A DNA stretch of 64,000 nt, taken from contig NZ_CP141769.1 of assembly GCF_035621355.1 (NCBI RefSeq), forward strand, positions 2,356,001 to 2,420,000, in the 5' to 3' direction. Positions within the stretch are counted from its first letter, which is position 1, and each line of letters begins with the position of its first letter. The DNA is from Thiobacillus sp. SCUT-2 (GTDB lineage Bacteria; Pseudomonadota; Gammaproteobacteria; Burkholderiales; Thiobacillaceae). Positions 28,056 through 36,128 of the stretch are shown here, piece after piece. Below the pieces are notes generated by a model, which saw nothing but the letters and a program-made list of their open reading frames with translations, was not told where the DNA came from and ran no database searches. The translations under genes were made by a program, and so were the position numbers.

Positions 28056-29183
28056 ATGCTTCCGGCGCAGGTGTTCCTGGCCCTGGTCGCGTTCGTCGCG
28101 GCCTTGCTGGGAGCCCTGGATGCCGGCCGCGCGGCCACGCTGCACCTGATCCTGGCCGTCGGCGCCATGCCGCTGATCTTCGGCGCGATGGGCCATTTCA
28201 TCCCGGTTCTGACGCGCACGCACGGCGCCCCTGCGGTCCCCGCCGCCCTGGCGGGACTCGCACTCGCGGGCGGCGCGCTGGCGGTGTCGTCCTTCGCCGT
28301 GCCCGCACTGGGCACGGCCCGCTACGTGGGCGCCGGCCTGGCCGCGTCGGCCGCGGCACTCCTGCTGGCCTGGACCCGGCGCCGCCGTCGCGGGATGCTG
28401 GGCCGGCCGCACCCCGGCCTGGCCTGGTACGAGGCCGCGCTTGCGTGCCTCTTCGTCGCCCTGCTGGCGATTCTGGCGGGCGCGATCTGGCCGCAGCACG
28501 CCGTCGCGCTGCGCCGCCTCCATCTCCATCTCAACACGCTCGGCTTCATCGGGCTCACCGCCTGGGGCACGCTCGCGGTGCTGCTGCCGACCGCCGCCGG
28601 CAAGCCGGACCCGGACGCCGCGGCCCGCCTGCGCCGCGATCTGCCGTGGGCAGTCGCCGGGATCGCCCTCGTCGCCACGGGCGCGGCCTGGCTGGCGCCG
28701 CTCGCGGCCGTCGGCGCGGCGGTGCTGGCGCTTCCGCTGGCCCGCACCGCCACCGCCTGGCTCCGGCGCTATCGCGTCGAGCTGTTCGCATGGCACGGCG
28801 CGTCGCCGCTGCTCGGCGCCGCATTCGCCGGCTATGCGATCAGCCTGGCGCTCGGCGCCGCTGCCGCGGTCCGGCCGTCGCTGACACCGACATCCGCCTT
28901 CGTGCTCGCCTTTCTGCTGCCGCTGGTGTCCGGCGCGGCCAGCCATCTGCTGCCGGTATGGCTGCGCCCGGGGCGGCAGGGCGACTGGCACGCCGCGTTG
29001 CGTAGCCGGCTCGGACGCTTCGCCGGCGCGCGCGCACTTCTCTTCTGCGGCAGCGGCATGGCCGCCGGCCTGGGACAGGGGTGGGGGCTGCCGCTCGGCG
29101 GCGCCGTGATGCTGTGGTTCCTGTTGCAGGCGGCGGCAGCCGTCGTCCGCGCCAAGGTGTTCGAGAAGGAGGTTTCCGCATGA
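28056..29183 (+). CDS. Polytopic membrane protein, NnrS/heme-copper-like
   Basis: 375 residues, about 10-12 helices. His-bearing helices include TLHLILAVGAMPLIFGAMGH, LHLHLNTLGFIGLTAWGTLA and GAASHLLPVWL, recalling NnrS and subunit I-like heme proteins. It is distinct in sequence from the protein at 24833 but of the same general type. Its stop overlaps the next gene (ATGA). A role in NO response or metal/heme handling is an inference from family appearance and neighbours. Confidence 0.7.
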   Translation: MLPAQVFLALVAFVAALLGALDAGRAATLHLILAVGAMPLIFGAMGHFIPVLTRTHGAPAVPAALAGLALAGGALAVSSFAVPALGTARYVGAGLAASAAALLLAWTRRRRRGMLGRPHPGLAWYEAALACLFVALLAILAGAIWPQHAVALRRLHLHLNTLGFIGLTAWGTLAVLLPTAAGKPDPDAAARLRRDLPWAVAGIALVATGAAWLAPLAAVGAAVLALPLARTATAWLRRYRVELFAWHGASPLLGAAFAGYAISLALGAAAAVRPSLTPTSAFVLAFLLPLVSGAASHLLPVWLRPGRQGDWHAALRSRLGRFAGARALLFCGSGMAAGLGQGWGLPLGGAVMLWFLLQAAAAVVRAKVFEKEVSA

Positions 29184-29806
29184 CTTACCCGGCGTTTTAC
29201 GATGCCGCGCCGCGCATCGTCCTGTACGACCCGCTTGCCGAACTCCTGGGCGCCGCCGCGGGAGGACGGATCGAGTACCGCTACGTCGACGCGGTCAAGC
29301 TCGCCGGCCACTCCTGCCCCACCGTGGCGGGCGCCTACCTGATGACGCGCAAGGCGCTGGCCCGGCTCTACCCGGACGACTTGCCCCTGCGGGGCGGCAT
29401 CCGTGTCGAATTCGGCGCGACACAGGCGGACGGCGTCACCGGCGTCATCGCAGCGGTCGCCGGCCTGCTGACCGGCGCGGCCGGCGACGGCGGCTTCAAG
29501 GGAATCGGCGGCCGCTTCAGCCGCCGCAACCTGCTGGCGTTCGGGCTTGGCGGCGACACGTCCCTCCGCTTCACCCGCCTCGACAGCGGCGCGCGCGTCG
29601 AGGTCGCCTACCACCCCGAAATCGTGCCGGTGCCGGCGGGGCTGCAGACCCTGCTGCCCGGCGTGCTCGCGGGCTCCGCAAGCGCGGCCGAACGCGCCGA
29701 CTTCGCACGGATCTGGCAGGCACGCGTCGAGCGCATCCTCATCGAGCACGGCGACGACCCGGCGCTGGTGACGTGCGGCGACGATGCCTCGCCGGCCGCG
29801 CCTTAG
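29180..29806 (+). CDS. FmdE-like domain protein
   Basis: 208 residues. The motif VKLAGHSCPTVAGAYLMTRK matches the FmdE (formylmethanofuran dehydrogenase subunit E-like) domain, where the His/Cys help bind metal. No methanogenesis genes are present, and FmdE domains also occur alone in bacteria with unknown roles. A second Cys lies only at the C-terminus (VTCGDD). It is coupled to the NnrS-like gene by ATGA overlap and overlaps the convergent tetR by 4 bases. Confidence 0.78.
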   Translation: MTYPAFYDAAPRIVLYDPLAELLGAAAGGRIEYRYVDAVKLAGHSCPTVAGAYLMTRKALARLYPDDLPLRGGIRVEFGATQADGVTGVIAAVAGLLTGAAGDGGFKGIGGRFSRRNLLAFGLGGDTSLRFTRLDSGARVEVAYHPEIVPVPAGLQTLLPGVLAGSASAAERADFARIWQARVERILIEHGDDPALVTCGDDASPAAP

Positions 29807-30435
29807 CTTCTCGGCGCCCAGCCCGAGATCAGGGCCGAGATGACGGCATCGGCCTGCTCCGCCAGCACGAAGCGCTGATCCGAGAGCACCCAGCGGAAGG
29901 CGAGTCCCTGGACGGCCGCGATCAGGATGCAGGCGTTTTGCTGGGGAACGACGTCTGCGCGGATCTCGCCCTGCGCCTGCGCGGCCGCGATGAGGTCGGC
30001 GATGAACTGCAGGAAATACTGCACGAGCGCATTCATGCGGTCACGGAAGACCGGGTCGCCGCTTTGCAGTTCTTCGGAAAAAAGCAGGCGCGGAATGCCC
30101 GGCTGCTGCTGGATGAAATTCAGATGCGCGCGGATGACGGCCTTCAGCCGCTCCAGCGGGCCCAGCCGCTCGAGGCCCAGGCCGGCCATTTCCCGCTGCA
30201 GCCGCGCCTGGATGGTGTCCACCAGCGCGACCAGGACGTGGCTCTTGTTGCCGAAGTGCAGGAACAGGGTCGGCTGGGCAATGCCGACCGCCTGCGAAAG
30301 CGAACGCGTCGTGAGCCTGGCCACGCCCTCATGGCGAATGATGTCCATGGCCGCCTCGATGATGTCATGGCGGCGGACTTCCGCGGACTTTCTTTTTTTT
30401 ACGGCCACAATGCGTCCATCCAGGGCAAACGGCAT
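29803..30435 (-). CDS. TetR-family transcriptional regulator
   Basis: About 210 residues with an N-terminal helix-turn-helix (ARLTTRSLSQAVGIAQPTLF then LHFGNKSHVLVALV) and a helical ligand domain. The start is uncertain: ATG 30435 lacks a ribosome site, while a GTG about 10 codons later has GGATGG before it. It is last in a minus-strand run cytochrome c'-like, FadL-like, DUF2892, TetR, and probably controls that run. Confidence 0.88.
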   Translation of the reverse strand: MPFALDGRIVAVKKRKSAEVRRHDIIEAAMDIIRHEGVARLTTRSLSQAVGIAQPTLFLHFGNKSHVLVALVDTIQARLQREMAGLGLERLGPLERLKAVIRAHLNFIQQQPGIPRLLFSEELQSGDPVFRDRMNALVQYFLQFIADLIAAAQAQGEIRADVVPQQNACILIAAVQGLAFRWVLSDQRFVLAEQADAVISALISGWAPRS

Positions 30436-30545
30436 GAAAAACAACCGGGTGCATGCGGCTGTCGAGCGTCGCCGAAGGCACCCGGAAGCGGAAAGCGGCG
30501 GCAGCAGCGAGGGCCGCTGCCGAAAGGTACACCGTCAGGCCGTTT

Positions 30546-30752
30546 TCAGGAACAGCAGCTGCCTTCCCTGAGGCCCGCCTTTTTCAGCATGAACGCCAGC
30601 GGGCAGAAGCCGGTCACGCCGCTTTGCGCGAGGTTGGCGCCGACGAAGGCGGTCAGCCACAGCCATGCGGGGTTGCTGCCGAAATGGGCAAGGGCAAGGC
30701 TTGCGAGCACTACCAGGCCTGCCACGAGATGTACGGTACGGTCTACGGTCAT
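30546..30752 (-). CDS. DUF2892 small membrane protein
   Basis: 68 residues with two transmembrane helices, beginning MTVDRTVHLVAGLVVLASLA and ending with GFCPLAFMLKKAGLREGSCC. The DUF2892 family often accompanies rhodanese-like domains; no such domain is attached here. The GxCP motif and terminal Cys pair could be redox or thiol sites. It lies 60 bases after the FadL-like gene and has a GGAG site. Confidence 0.88.
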   Translation of the reverse strand: MTVDRTVHLVAGLVVLASLALAHFGSNPAWLWLTAFVGANLAQSGVTGFCPLAFMLKKAGLREGSCCS

Positions 30753-30812
30753 GTGAATCTCCTTTTGTCGACGTCAGGGTTCAAGGGCAGCCGGCCCGCG
30801 CCGGCCACCCGC

Positions 30813-31979
30813 TCAGAACTGGTAGGAAACGTTGAAGTTGTACTGGTTCTGGTGGATCTCGATCTTGTTGTAGGGCGCGACGCTCGACGTCAGCTCATTG
30901 CTGAAGGCGTGCGTGTAGGCGAAGGTGCCGCTGACCTTGTCGCTGAACTTGCGCGTCAGGCCGACCGACAGGTGGTTCTCGACGATCGCGGTGGAGCCGA
31001 GGTTCATGTTGACGCTTTCGGCGCCGAACGGCGATTTGCCGTAGTTGTAGCCGACGCTCACCGCCATCTTGTTGCCCAGGTCCTTCTTCACGCCGAGCGC
31101 GTACACCGTCTGATCCTTCCAGCCGAAGTTGAGCGTGGCCGGGAAGCCCGGGGGCGGGTTCGTCACGGGAATGCGCTTCATCACGTCGGCGAATGCATAG
31201 CGCTTGACGTCGAATTCGACCTGCAGGCCCGGCATCGGCTTGAACGACAGGCCAAGCGCGAGCGAGGCCGGCATGTCCATGTCGAAGCTGGTGCGGCCGC
31301 TGGGCGTGTTGTATTCCATCCGGGCGACGTCGGTCTTCGTCGTGTACACCAGGCCGGCCTGCCATCTGGGAGAGATCTTGTAGGTGGCGCCAACGGTCGC
31401 ACCCAGGCCGAACTGCTGGTTCTGCGGCAGCGCGACGTAATTGCCGCCGCCGCCCGGCAGCGACATCGCCAGGCTCTGGTTGACGAGATTGAGCGACGCG
31501 CCCAGCGTCAGCGCGTCGGTGACCTTGAAGGCAGCGGCCGGGGTGAAGCGCAGCACCTGCTTGGTCGTCACTACCGGCTGGTTCCCCGCCGCCGCCATGG
31601 CGTCCGCCACGTTCACGCCCATGCCGGCGATGCCCCCCATGCCCATGCCGAGGAACAGGCGGTCGTTGACGTTGAACGCGACGGCACCGCTCGGCATCAT
31701 GTACCAGTTCGAATCGCTTTCCTGGCCGTTGACCTCGCGCGGCGGGTTCAGGAGCCCGAAGCCCAGATCCATCCGCACCTCCTTCATGCCGAGATCCGCG
31801 ATGCCGGCCGGATTGACCATCACCGCCAGCGCGTCCCGGGCCTGCGCGACGGTGGCGCCGCCCATCGCAGCCTGGGCCGCCGACAGCGCCATCATCTGAT
31901 CGCCGTTGGTGGCATGTGCCGTGACAGGTAAAGAGCAGGCGGCCGCCGATGCGGCCGCAACGAATGTCCGCTTATTCAT
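30813..31979 (-). CDS. OmpP1/FadL-family outer-membrane transporter
   Basis: 388 residues with a signal peptide ending TAHATNG, giving the ATNG-like mature start of FadL proteins, then AAMGGATVAQARDALAVMVN with the NPAG motif typical of the N-terminal hatch, and a beta-barrel ending in Phe (NVSYQF). It passes hydrophobic substrates through the outer membrane. Clustering with a TetR regulator suggests a substrate-induced operon. GAGGAG precedes the start. Confidence 0.9.
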   Translation of the reverse strand: MNKRTFVAAASAAACSLPVTAHATNGDQMMALSAAQAAMGGATVAQARDALAVMVNPAGIADLGMKEVRMDLGFGLLNPPREVNGQESDSNWYMMPSGAVAFNVNDRLFLGMGMGGIAGMGVNVADAMAAAGNQPVVTTKQVLRFTPAAAFKVTDALTLGASLNLVNQSLAMSLPGGGGNYVALPQNQQFGLGATVGATYKISPRWQAGLVYTTKTDVARMEYNTPSGRTSFDMDMPASLALGLSFKPMPGLQVEFDVKRYAFADVMKRIPVTNPPPGFPATLNFGWKDQTVYALGVKKDLGNKMAVSVGYNYGKSPFGAESVNMNLGSTAIVENHLSVGLTRKFSDKVSGTFAYTHAFSNELTSSVAPYNKIEIHQNQYNFNVSYQF

Positions 31980-32003
31980 GTTCTGGTCTCCTCGAAAGGG
32001 GTA

Positions 32004-32600
32004 TCACTTCGAAACGGGGGACAGCAGGTTGGCCGAGATGCCGGGCGTGCCGCGGAATTTCTGATGGCAGGCGACGCATCCGGTCATGATGTCGCTCATG
32101 TGGGACGCCGCTCGCGGCAGATCGCCCGCATCCGCCGCGTCGGCCAGCTTGAGCGCGCTGCCCTCGACGATCTGGTTCATCGCCGGCAACACCGCCAGGT
32201 CGGCATCGTTGATCTTGTCCAGCGGGAAGTAGGGCAGCAGCCCGCCCTTGGGAATGCGATGGTTGGCCAGGCGGCGGGCCGCTTCGGACGCCTGCTCCGC
32301 GTTGTCGGTCGCCAATGCCGCCGCGACGGCCTGGTAGTCCGACAGGATCTCCTGCATGACCTGCCGCAGGGTCGTCTCCTTGGCCCGCCGCGTATGACCC
32401 GCGTGCAGCTTCTGGATGGTGCCCTTCAGCTGCGGCGACAACGCCATCACCTTCTGCCGCAGCTCGGGCGTGTAGGTCTTCATCATCTGCTGCATTTCGG
32501 CCGGCATCGGGGCCGCGCCCTGGGGCGGTTCGGCCAGGGCAGCACTCGCGGACGCGAGGCCGCCGGTCAGGATCAGGGAAGTCATCAGCGCTTTCTTCAT
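32004..32600 (-). CDS. Cytochrome c'-like periplasmic protein
   Basis: 198 residues. A signal peptide ends ASAALAEPP (start ATG 32600 with GGAG site). A single heme site, CVACHQKFRG, lies near the C-terminus, the position typical of cytochrome c' four-helix bundles. Cytochromes c' bind NO and CO. It heads the run with FadL-like, DUF2892 and TetR genes. Heme attachment is strongly supported; NO binding is a family inference. Confidence 0.8.
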   Translation of the reverse strand: MKKALMTSLILTGGLASASAALAEPPQGAAPMPAEMQQMMKTYTPELRQKVMALSPQLKGTIQKLHAGHTRRAKETTLRQVMQEILSDYQAVAAALATDNAEQASEAARRLANHRIPKGGLLPYFPLDKINDADLAVLPAMNQIVEGSALKLADAADAGDLPRAASHMSDIMTGCVACHQKFRGTPGISANLLSPVSK

Positions 32601-32633
32601 GGGAATCTCCGCAGGAAATCTCGACAGGAAAAT

Positions 32634-32657
32634 ACATATGATCATTTGCTCATATGT
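32634..32657. promoter_or_regulatory. Palindrome upstream of cytochrome c'-like operon
   Basis: ACATATGA and TCATATGT form a perfect 8-base inverted repeat separated by 8 bases, 34 bases before the start of the cytochrome c'-like gene. A related half (TTATATGT) follows at 32666. It is a candidate operator for the TetR regulator encoded at the end of the same run. Confidence 0.55.
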
Positions 32658-32924
32658 TCGCTTGATTATATGTGGAGGCCGATTTTATGCAAGCAGATCG
32701 TGAAGTCCTGATTCAGGAGCCGTTCCACGGCTGCCGCAACGCGAGCCGGTGCCATCCACGCGGCGTGCGGATACAATCCTGCTGTTCAAGCAATGAATCA
32801 CCCGCCAGGCGGGATGCGGGGATCAATCCTGCGTGCCATGCGTGCCCGCCCCCGGAACGCACCGGCGCGCGGCATTGGACGCCCTTCATGGGCAGCCCCG
32901 TCGACGGAAACCAGAGGACCAGTA
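32658..32924. other. Intergenic region upstream of NMO-family gene
   Basis: The space between the divergent cytochrome c'-like and flavoprotein genes. It holds an AT-rich segment next to the palindrome, then GC-rich sequence with a possible TACAAT -10 (32772-32777) for the flavoprotein gene. No gene or riboswitch was seen. Confidence 0.5.
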
Positions 32925-34169
32925 ATGAAACGCGTGGATGACTTCCGCCTGCGCTTCGGCAAGCAGGAATTGGTGCCGATCGTCATCGGCGGGATGGGGG
33001 TCGACATCTCGACCGCCGAACTGGCGCTCGAGGCGGCACGACTCGGCGGCATCGGGCACATTTCCGATGCCATGGTGCAGACGGTGTCGGACCGCCGCTT
33101 CGATACCAAATTCGTCAGCGCCAAGCTGAAGCAGTACAAATACAACGTCGCCAGCAGCGACAAGTCGGCGGTGCAGTTCAACCTCGGCGTGCTCGAAGAG
33201 GCGACGCGCAACCATGTCGGCAAGACCATGGAAGCCAAGCGCGGCGACGGCATGGTCTTCATCAACTGCATGGAGAAGCTGACCATGAACGCGCCGCGCG
33301 ACACGCTGCGCACCCGGCTCAGCGCCGCGCTCGACGCCGGCATCGACGGCATCACGCTGTCGGCCGGCCTGCATCTGGGCTCGTTCGCGCTGATCGAGGA
33401 CCACCCGCGCTTCCGCGACGCCAAGCTCGGCATCATCGTCTCGTCGGCGCGCGCGCTCGCGATGTTCCTGCGCAAGAACGCGCGCCTGAACCGCCTGCCC
33501 GACTTCGTCGTGGTCGAAGGCCCGCTCGCGGGCGGCCACCTCGGCTTCGGCATGGACTGGGCGCAATACGACCTCGCCACCCTAGTCGCCGAGGTGCTCG
33601 CCTATCTGAAAAGCGAGCACCTGGAGATTCCGGTCATCGCCGCCGGCGGCATCTTCACCGGCAGCGACGCGGCCGGTTTTCTCGAGCGCGGCGCGGCGGC
33701 GGTCCAGGTCGCGACCCGCTTCACGGTCACCCGCGAGTGCGGCCTGCCCGACAAGGTCAAGCAGGAATACTTCAAGGCCGGCGAGGACGACATCGAGGTC
33801 AACACGATTTCGCCGACCGGCTATCCGATGCGCATGCTGAAGGGCAGCCCCGGCATCGGCGCGGGCATCCGTCCCAACTGCGAGGCCTACGGCTACCTGC
33901 TCGACGCCAGCGGCAAGTGCGCCTACATCGACGCCTACAACCGCGAGGTGGCGCTGCACCCCGACGCGAAGAAGCTTTCGGTCAAGGACAAGACCTGCCT
34001 GTGCACGCACATGCGCAACTTCGACATCTGGACCTGCGGCCAGACCGCCTGGCGCCTGAAGGACACCACGCGGCGCCTGACGGACGGCAGCTACGGCTTG
34101 CTGGGCGCCGAACACGTCTTCCACGACTACCAGTTCAGCGTCGACCAGAAGGTCGCCTTGCCGCCCTGA
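32925..34169 (+). CDS. NMO/2-nitropropane dioxygenase-family flavoprotein
   Basis: 414 residues. FMN-barrel features: PIVIGGMGVDISTAELALEA, VVVEGPLAGGHLGFGMDW, IPVIAAGGIFTGSDAAGFLE and the phosphate loop GAAAVQVATRF. The C-terminal 100 residues carry several Cys (GKCAYID, KTCLCTHMR, WTCGQTA), more than usual for simple nitronate monooxygenases. The start at ATG 32925 has AGAGGA; an upstream in-frame ATG at 32793 adds a non-family leader. Likely an FMN-dependent oxidoreductase; substrate unknown. Confidence 0.86.
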   Translation: MKRVDDFRLRFGKQELVPIVIGGMGVDISTAELALEAARLGGIGHISDAMVQTVSDRRFDTKFVSAKLKQYKYNVASSDKSAVQFNLGVLEEATRNHVGKTMEAKRGDGMVFINCMEKLTMNAPRDTLRTRLSAALDAGIDGITLSAGLHLGSFALIEDHPRFRDAKLGIIVSSARALAMFLRKNARLNRLPDFVVVEGPLAGGHLGFGMDWAQYDLATLVAEVLAYLKSEHLEIPVIAAGGIFTGSDAAGFLERGAAAVQVATRFTVTRECGLPDKVKQEYFKAGEDDIEVNTISPTGYPMRMLKGSPGIGAGIRPNCEAYGYLLDASGKCAYIDAYNREVALHPDAKKLSVKDKTCLCTHMRNFDIWTCGQTAWRLKDTTRRLTDGSYGLLGAEHVFHDYQFSVDQKVALPP

Positions 34170-34290
34170 GCGCAACCCCTTGCCGACTGCCGCGCAGCGG
34201 CCCGCGCGAGCGCAAGCGGGACGGGGCCGCCCGTGCCGCATGCACGCCACGCTTGCGTACGCCCTGATACCCTGACCACGCCCTGCCGCG

Positions 34291-35202
34291 ATGACTTCGC
34301 CTTCCGCCAACCGCTGGCTCCCCCTGATCGCCCTGGTCGTCCTTTCGCTGATCTGGGGCTATACCTGGGTTCTCGCCAAGCAGGGCCTGACCTACGCGCC
34401 CCCCTTCGCCTTCGCCGCGGAACGCTGCGTGGGCGGCGCGCTGGCGCTGTTTCTCGCACTGCGGTTGACGGGACGGCCTGCCCGCCTCGTCGCGCCGCGC
34501 GCCACGCTGGGAATCGGGCTGGCCCAGGTGACCGGCTTCATGGCGTTCCAGACCTGGGCACTGGTCGAGGGCGGGCCGGGCAAGACCGCCGTGCTGATCT
34601 TCACGATGCCGATCTGGACGCTGCTGATGGCATGGCCGCTGCTCGGCGAGCGCATCCGCGGCGCGCAGTGGCTCGCCGCCGCCAGCACCCTGGCCGGCCT
34701 CACGTTCATCATCGAGCCCTGGGACCTGCACGCCAGCGCCCTGAGCGAGCTGCTGGGCATCCTGGCCGCCCTGTCGTGGGCGATCGGCACCATCCTGATC
34801 AAGCGTCTGCGCGCCCGCCACGAGGTCGACCTGCTCGCGCTGACCGCCTGGCAGATGGCGCTCGGCGCGCTCCCGCTGGTCGTGCTCGCGTTCGTCGTCC
34901 CCGAGCGCCCGACCGCGTGGACGGCGTCCTACATGGGCATCCTCGCCTTCATGTCGGTCGCGAGCACCGCGCTGTGCTGGTGGCTGTGGATCTACATCCT
35001 CGATCGCGTGCCCGCCTGGGAAGCGAGCCTGTCGGTGCTCGGCACCCCGGTGGTCGCGATCCTGTCGTCGCGCCTCCTGCTCGGCGAGGCCTTCAGGATG
35101 ACGGAGATTTCCGGCATCCTGCTGATCGGCGGCGGCCTCGCGCTGCTCTCCCTGCTGGGCTGGCTGGCGACGCGCCGCGCCGCGTCGGCTGCCCTCCGGT
35201 AG
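34291..35202 (+). CDS. EamA/DMT-family transporter
   Basis: 303 residues with ten hydrophobic helices in two EamA repeats: LIWGYTWVLAKQGLTYAPPF opens the first, and LLGILAALSWAIGTILIKRL the second. Such proteins export small metabolites or amino acids from the cytoplasm; the substrate is not predictable. It is convergent with ubiT, 12 bases away. Confidence 0.92.
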   Translation: MTSPSANRWLPLIALVVLSLIWGYTWVLAKQGLTYAPPFAFAAERCVGGALALFLALRLTGRPARLVAPRATLGIGLAQVTGFMAFQTWALVEGGPGKTAVLIFTMPIWTLLMAWPLLGERIRGAQWLAAASTLAGLTFIIEPWDLHASALSELLGILAALSWAIGTILIKRLRARHEVDLLALTAWQMALGALPLVVLAFVVPERPTAWTASYMGILAFMSVASTALCWWLWIYILDRVPAWEASLSVLGTPVVAILSSRLLLGEAFRMTEISGILLIGGGLALLSLLGWLATRRAASAALR

Positions 35203-35214
35203 CCCCGCCGCCGT

Positions 35215-35667
35215 CTACGCGGCCATCATGCGCTGCACGGCCTGCGCGAGCGGCCGCGGCAGCCTGCCCAGCACCGCTTCGGGTTCGAGCGCGTCAAGCA
35301 GGTTCTTCACGACCAGCCCGAGCTCGGTATCACCCTCGCTCACCAGGCGGCGGCTGAAGAACAGCGTATCGGGATCCTCGCGGCGCGCGAGCAGCCGCAG
35401 GAAATCGCCCGCCGTCGCGCTGACCGTGAGCTCGGGCGCGCCGGCATGCGGCGCGAAGCCGCGCGCCGTGACCGTGAAGCGCACGCCGAGCCCGAGATCC
35501 TTGACACGGATCGCATAGCGCCGCCCCACCAGCGGCTGCCAGTCGAGCGCCTGCAAGGCGGGCCACAAGAGGCGGTTGGCGGCGACGCAGAACGCCAGGC
35601 TGGGCGGCGTCACCGGCAGCCTGGCGACCACGGCGGCAACGGAAGTCGGTACGGCGAGCTTCAACAT
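35215..35667 (-). CDS. ubiT: UbiT, SCP2-domain factor for O2-independent ubiquinone synthesis
   Basis: 150 residues with an SCP2 lipid-binding domain (NRLLWPALQALDWQPLVGRR, FTVTARGFAPHAG, LFFSRRLVSEGDTELGLVVK). UbiT (YhbT) is needed with UbiU and UbiV to make ubiquinone without oxygen and probably binds prenylated intermediates. The start at ATG 35667 has GAGGAG. It is the last gene of the ubiU-ubiV-queD-ubiT group, 13 bases after queD. Confidence 0.9.
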   Translation of the reverse strand: MLKLAVPTSVAAVVARLPVTPPSLAFCVAANRLLWPALQALDWQPLVGRRYAIRVKDLGLGVRFTVTARGFAPHAGAPELTVSATAGDFLRLLARREDPDTLFFSRRLVSEGDTELGLVVKNLLDALEPEAVLGRLPRPLAQAVQRMMAA

Positions 35668-35680
35668 GGCGATCTCCTCA

Positions 35681-36127
35681 TCAGGACGGCCGCAGCGCGT
35701 CGGCCCAGTTGTTCGGCGTCTCGTAGAGGCGCACCCGCTCCAGCCGCAACTGGTTGCCATAGGTGTCGCGGTAGGCTCCGTCGAGCAGCCGGAAGGCCTC
35801 GGCCGCCAGGTTCTCGGCCGTGGGAACGCAGGGCAGCACCACGGTCTTGTGACCCGGCAGCGTCGCAAGAAAGTCGAGCACGGCGCGATCGCCCTGGTAG
35901 GCGAGAAAGGCGTGGTCCCACGGCTCGACCACCATCCGGTTGGCGATGCGCTTGACCTCCGAAAAGTCCATGACCATGCCCTCTTCCGCCGCCCCCTCGG
36001 TGCGGATGATCGCGCCCGACAGCGTGATCTCGATCGCATAGCGGTGGCCGTGGAGATGGCGGCACTGGCTCGCATGGCTGGGAATGCGGTGGCCGGCGTC
36101 GAACTCGAGCCTGCGCGTGATCAGCAT
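35681..36127 (-). CDS. queD: 6-carboxy-tetrahydropterin synthase family protein QueD
   Basis: 148 residues. The catalytic Cys and zinc His are in CRHLHGHRY; other landmarks are MVMDFSEVKRIANRMVVEPW DH-containing segment and PTAENLAAEAFRLL. QueD makes 6-carboxy-tetrahydropterin on the path to queuosine. The other queuosine genes, queE and queC, lie about 17 kb away. Here queD starts 1 base after the ubiV stop, embedded between two ubiquinone genes, an unexpected pairing. Confidence 0.93.
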   Translation of the reverse strand: MLITRRLEFDAGHRIPSHASQCRHLHGHRYAIEITLSGAIIRTEGAAEEGMVMDFSEVKRIANRMVVEPWDHAFLAYQGDRAVLDFLATLPGHKTVVLPCVPTAENLAAEAFRLLDGAYRDTYGNQLRLERVRLYETPNNWADALRPS

Positions 36128-36128
36128 C

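Noticed and set aside
32793-32924. Upstream ATG extending the NMO-family protein by 44 residues
   Set aside because: The extension is unlike the family, and ATG 32925 has an AGAGGA site at proper distance.
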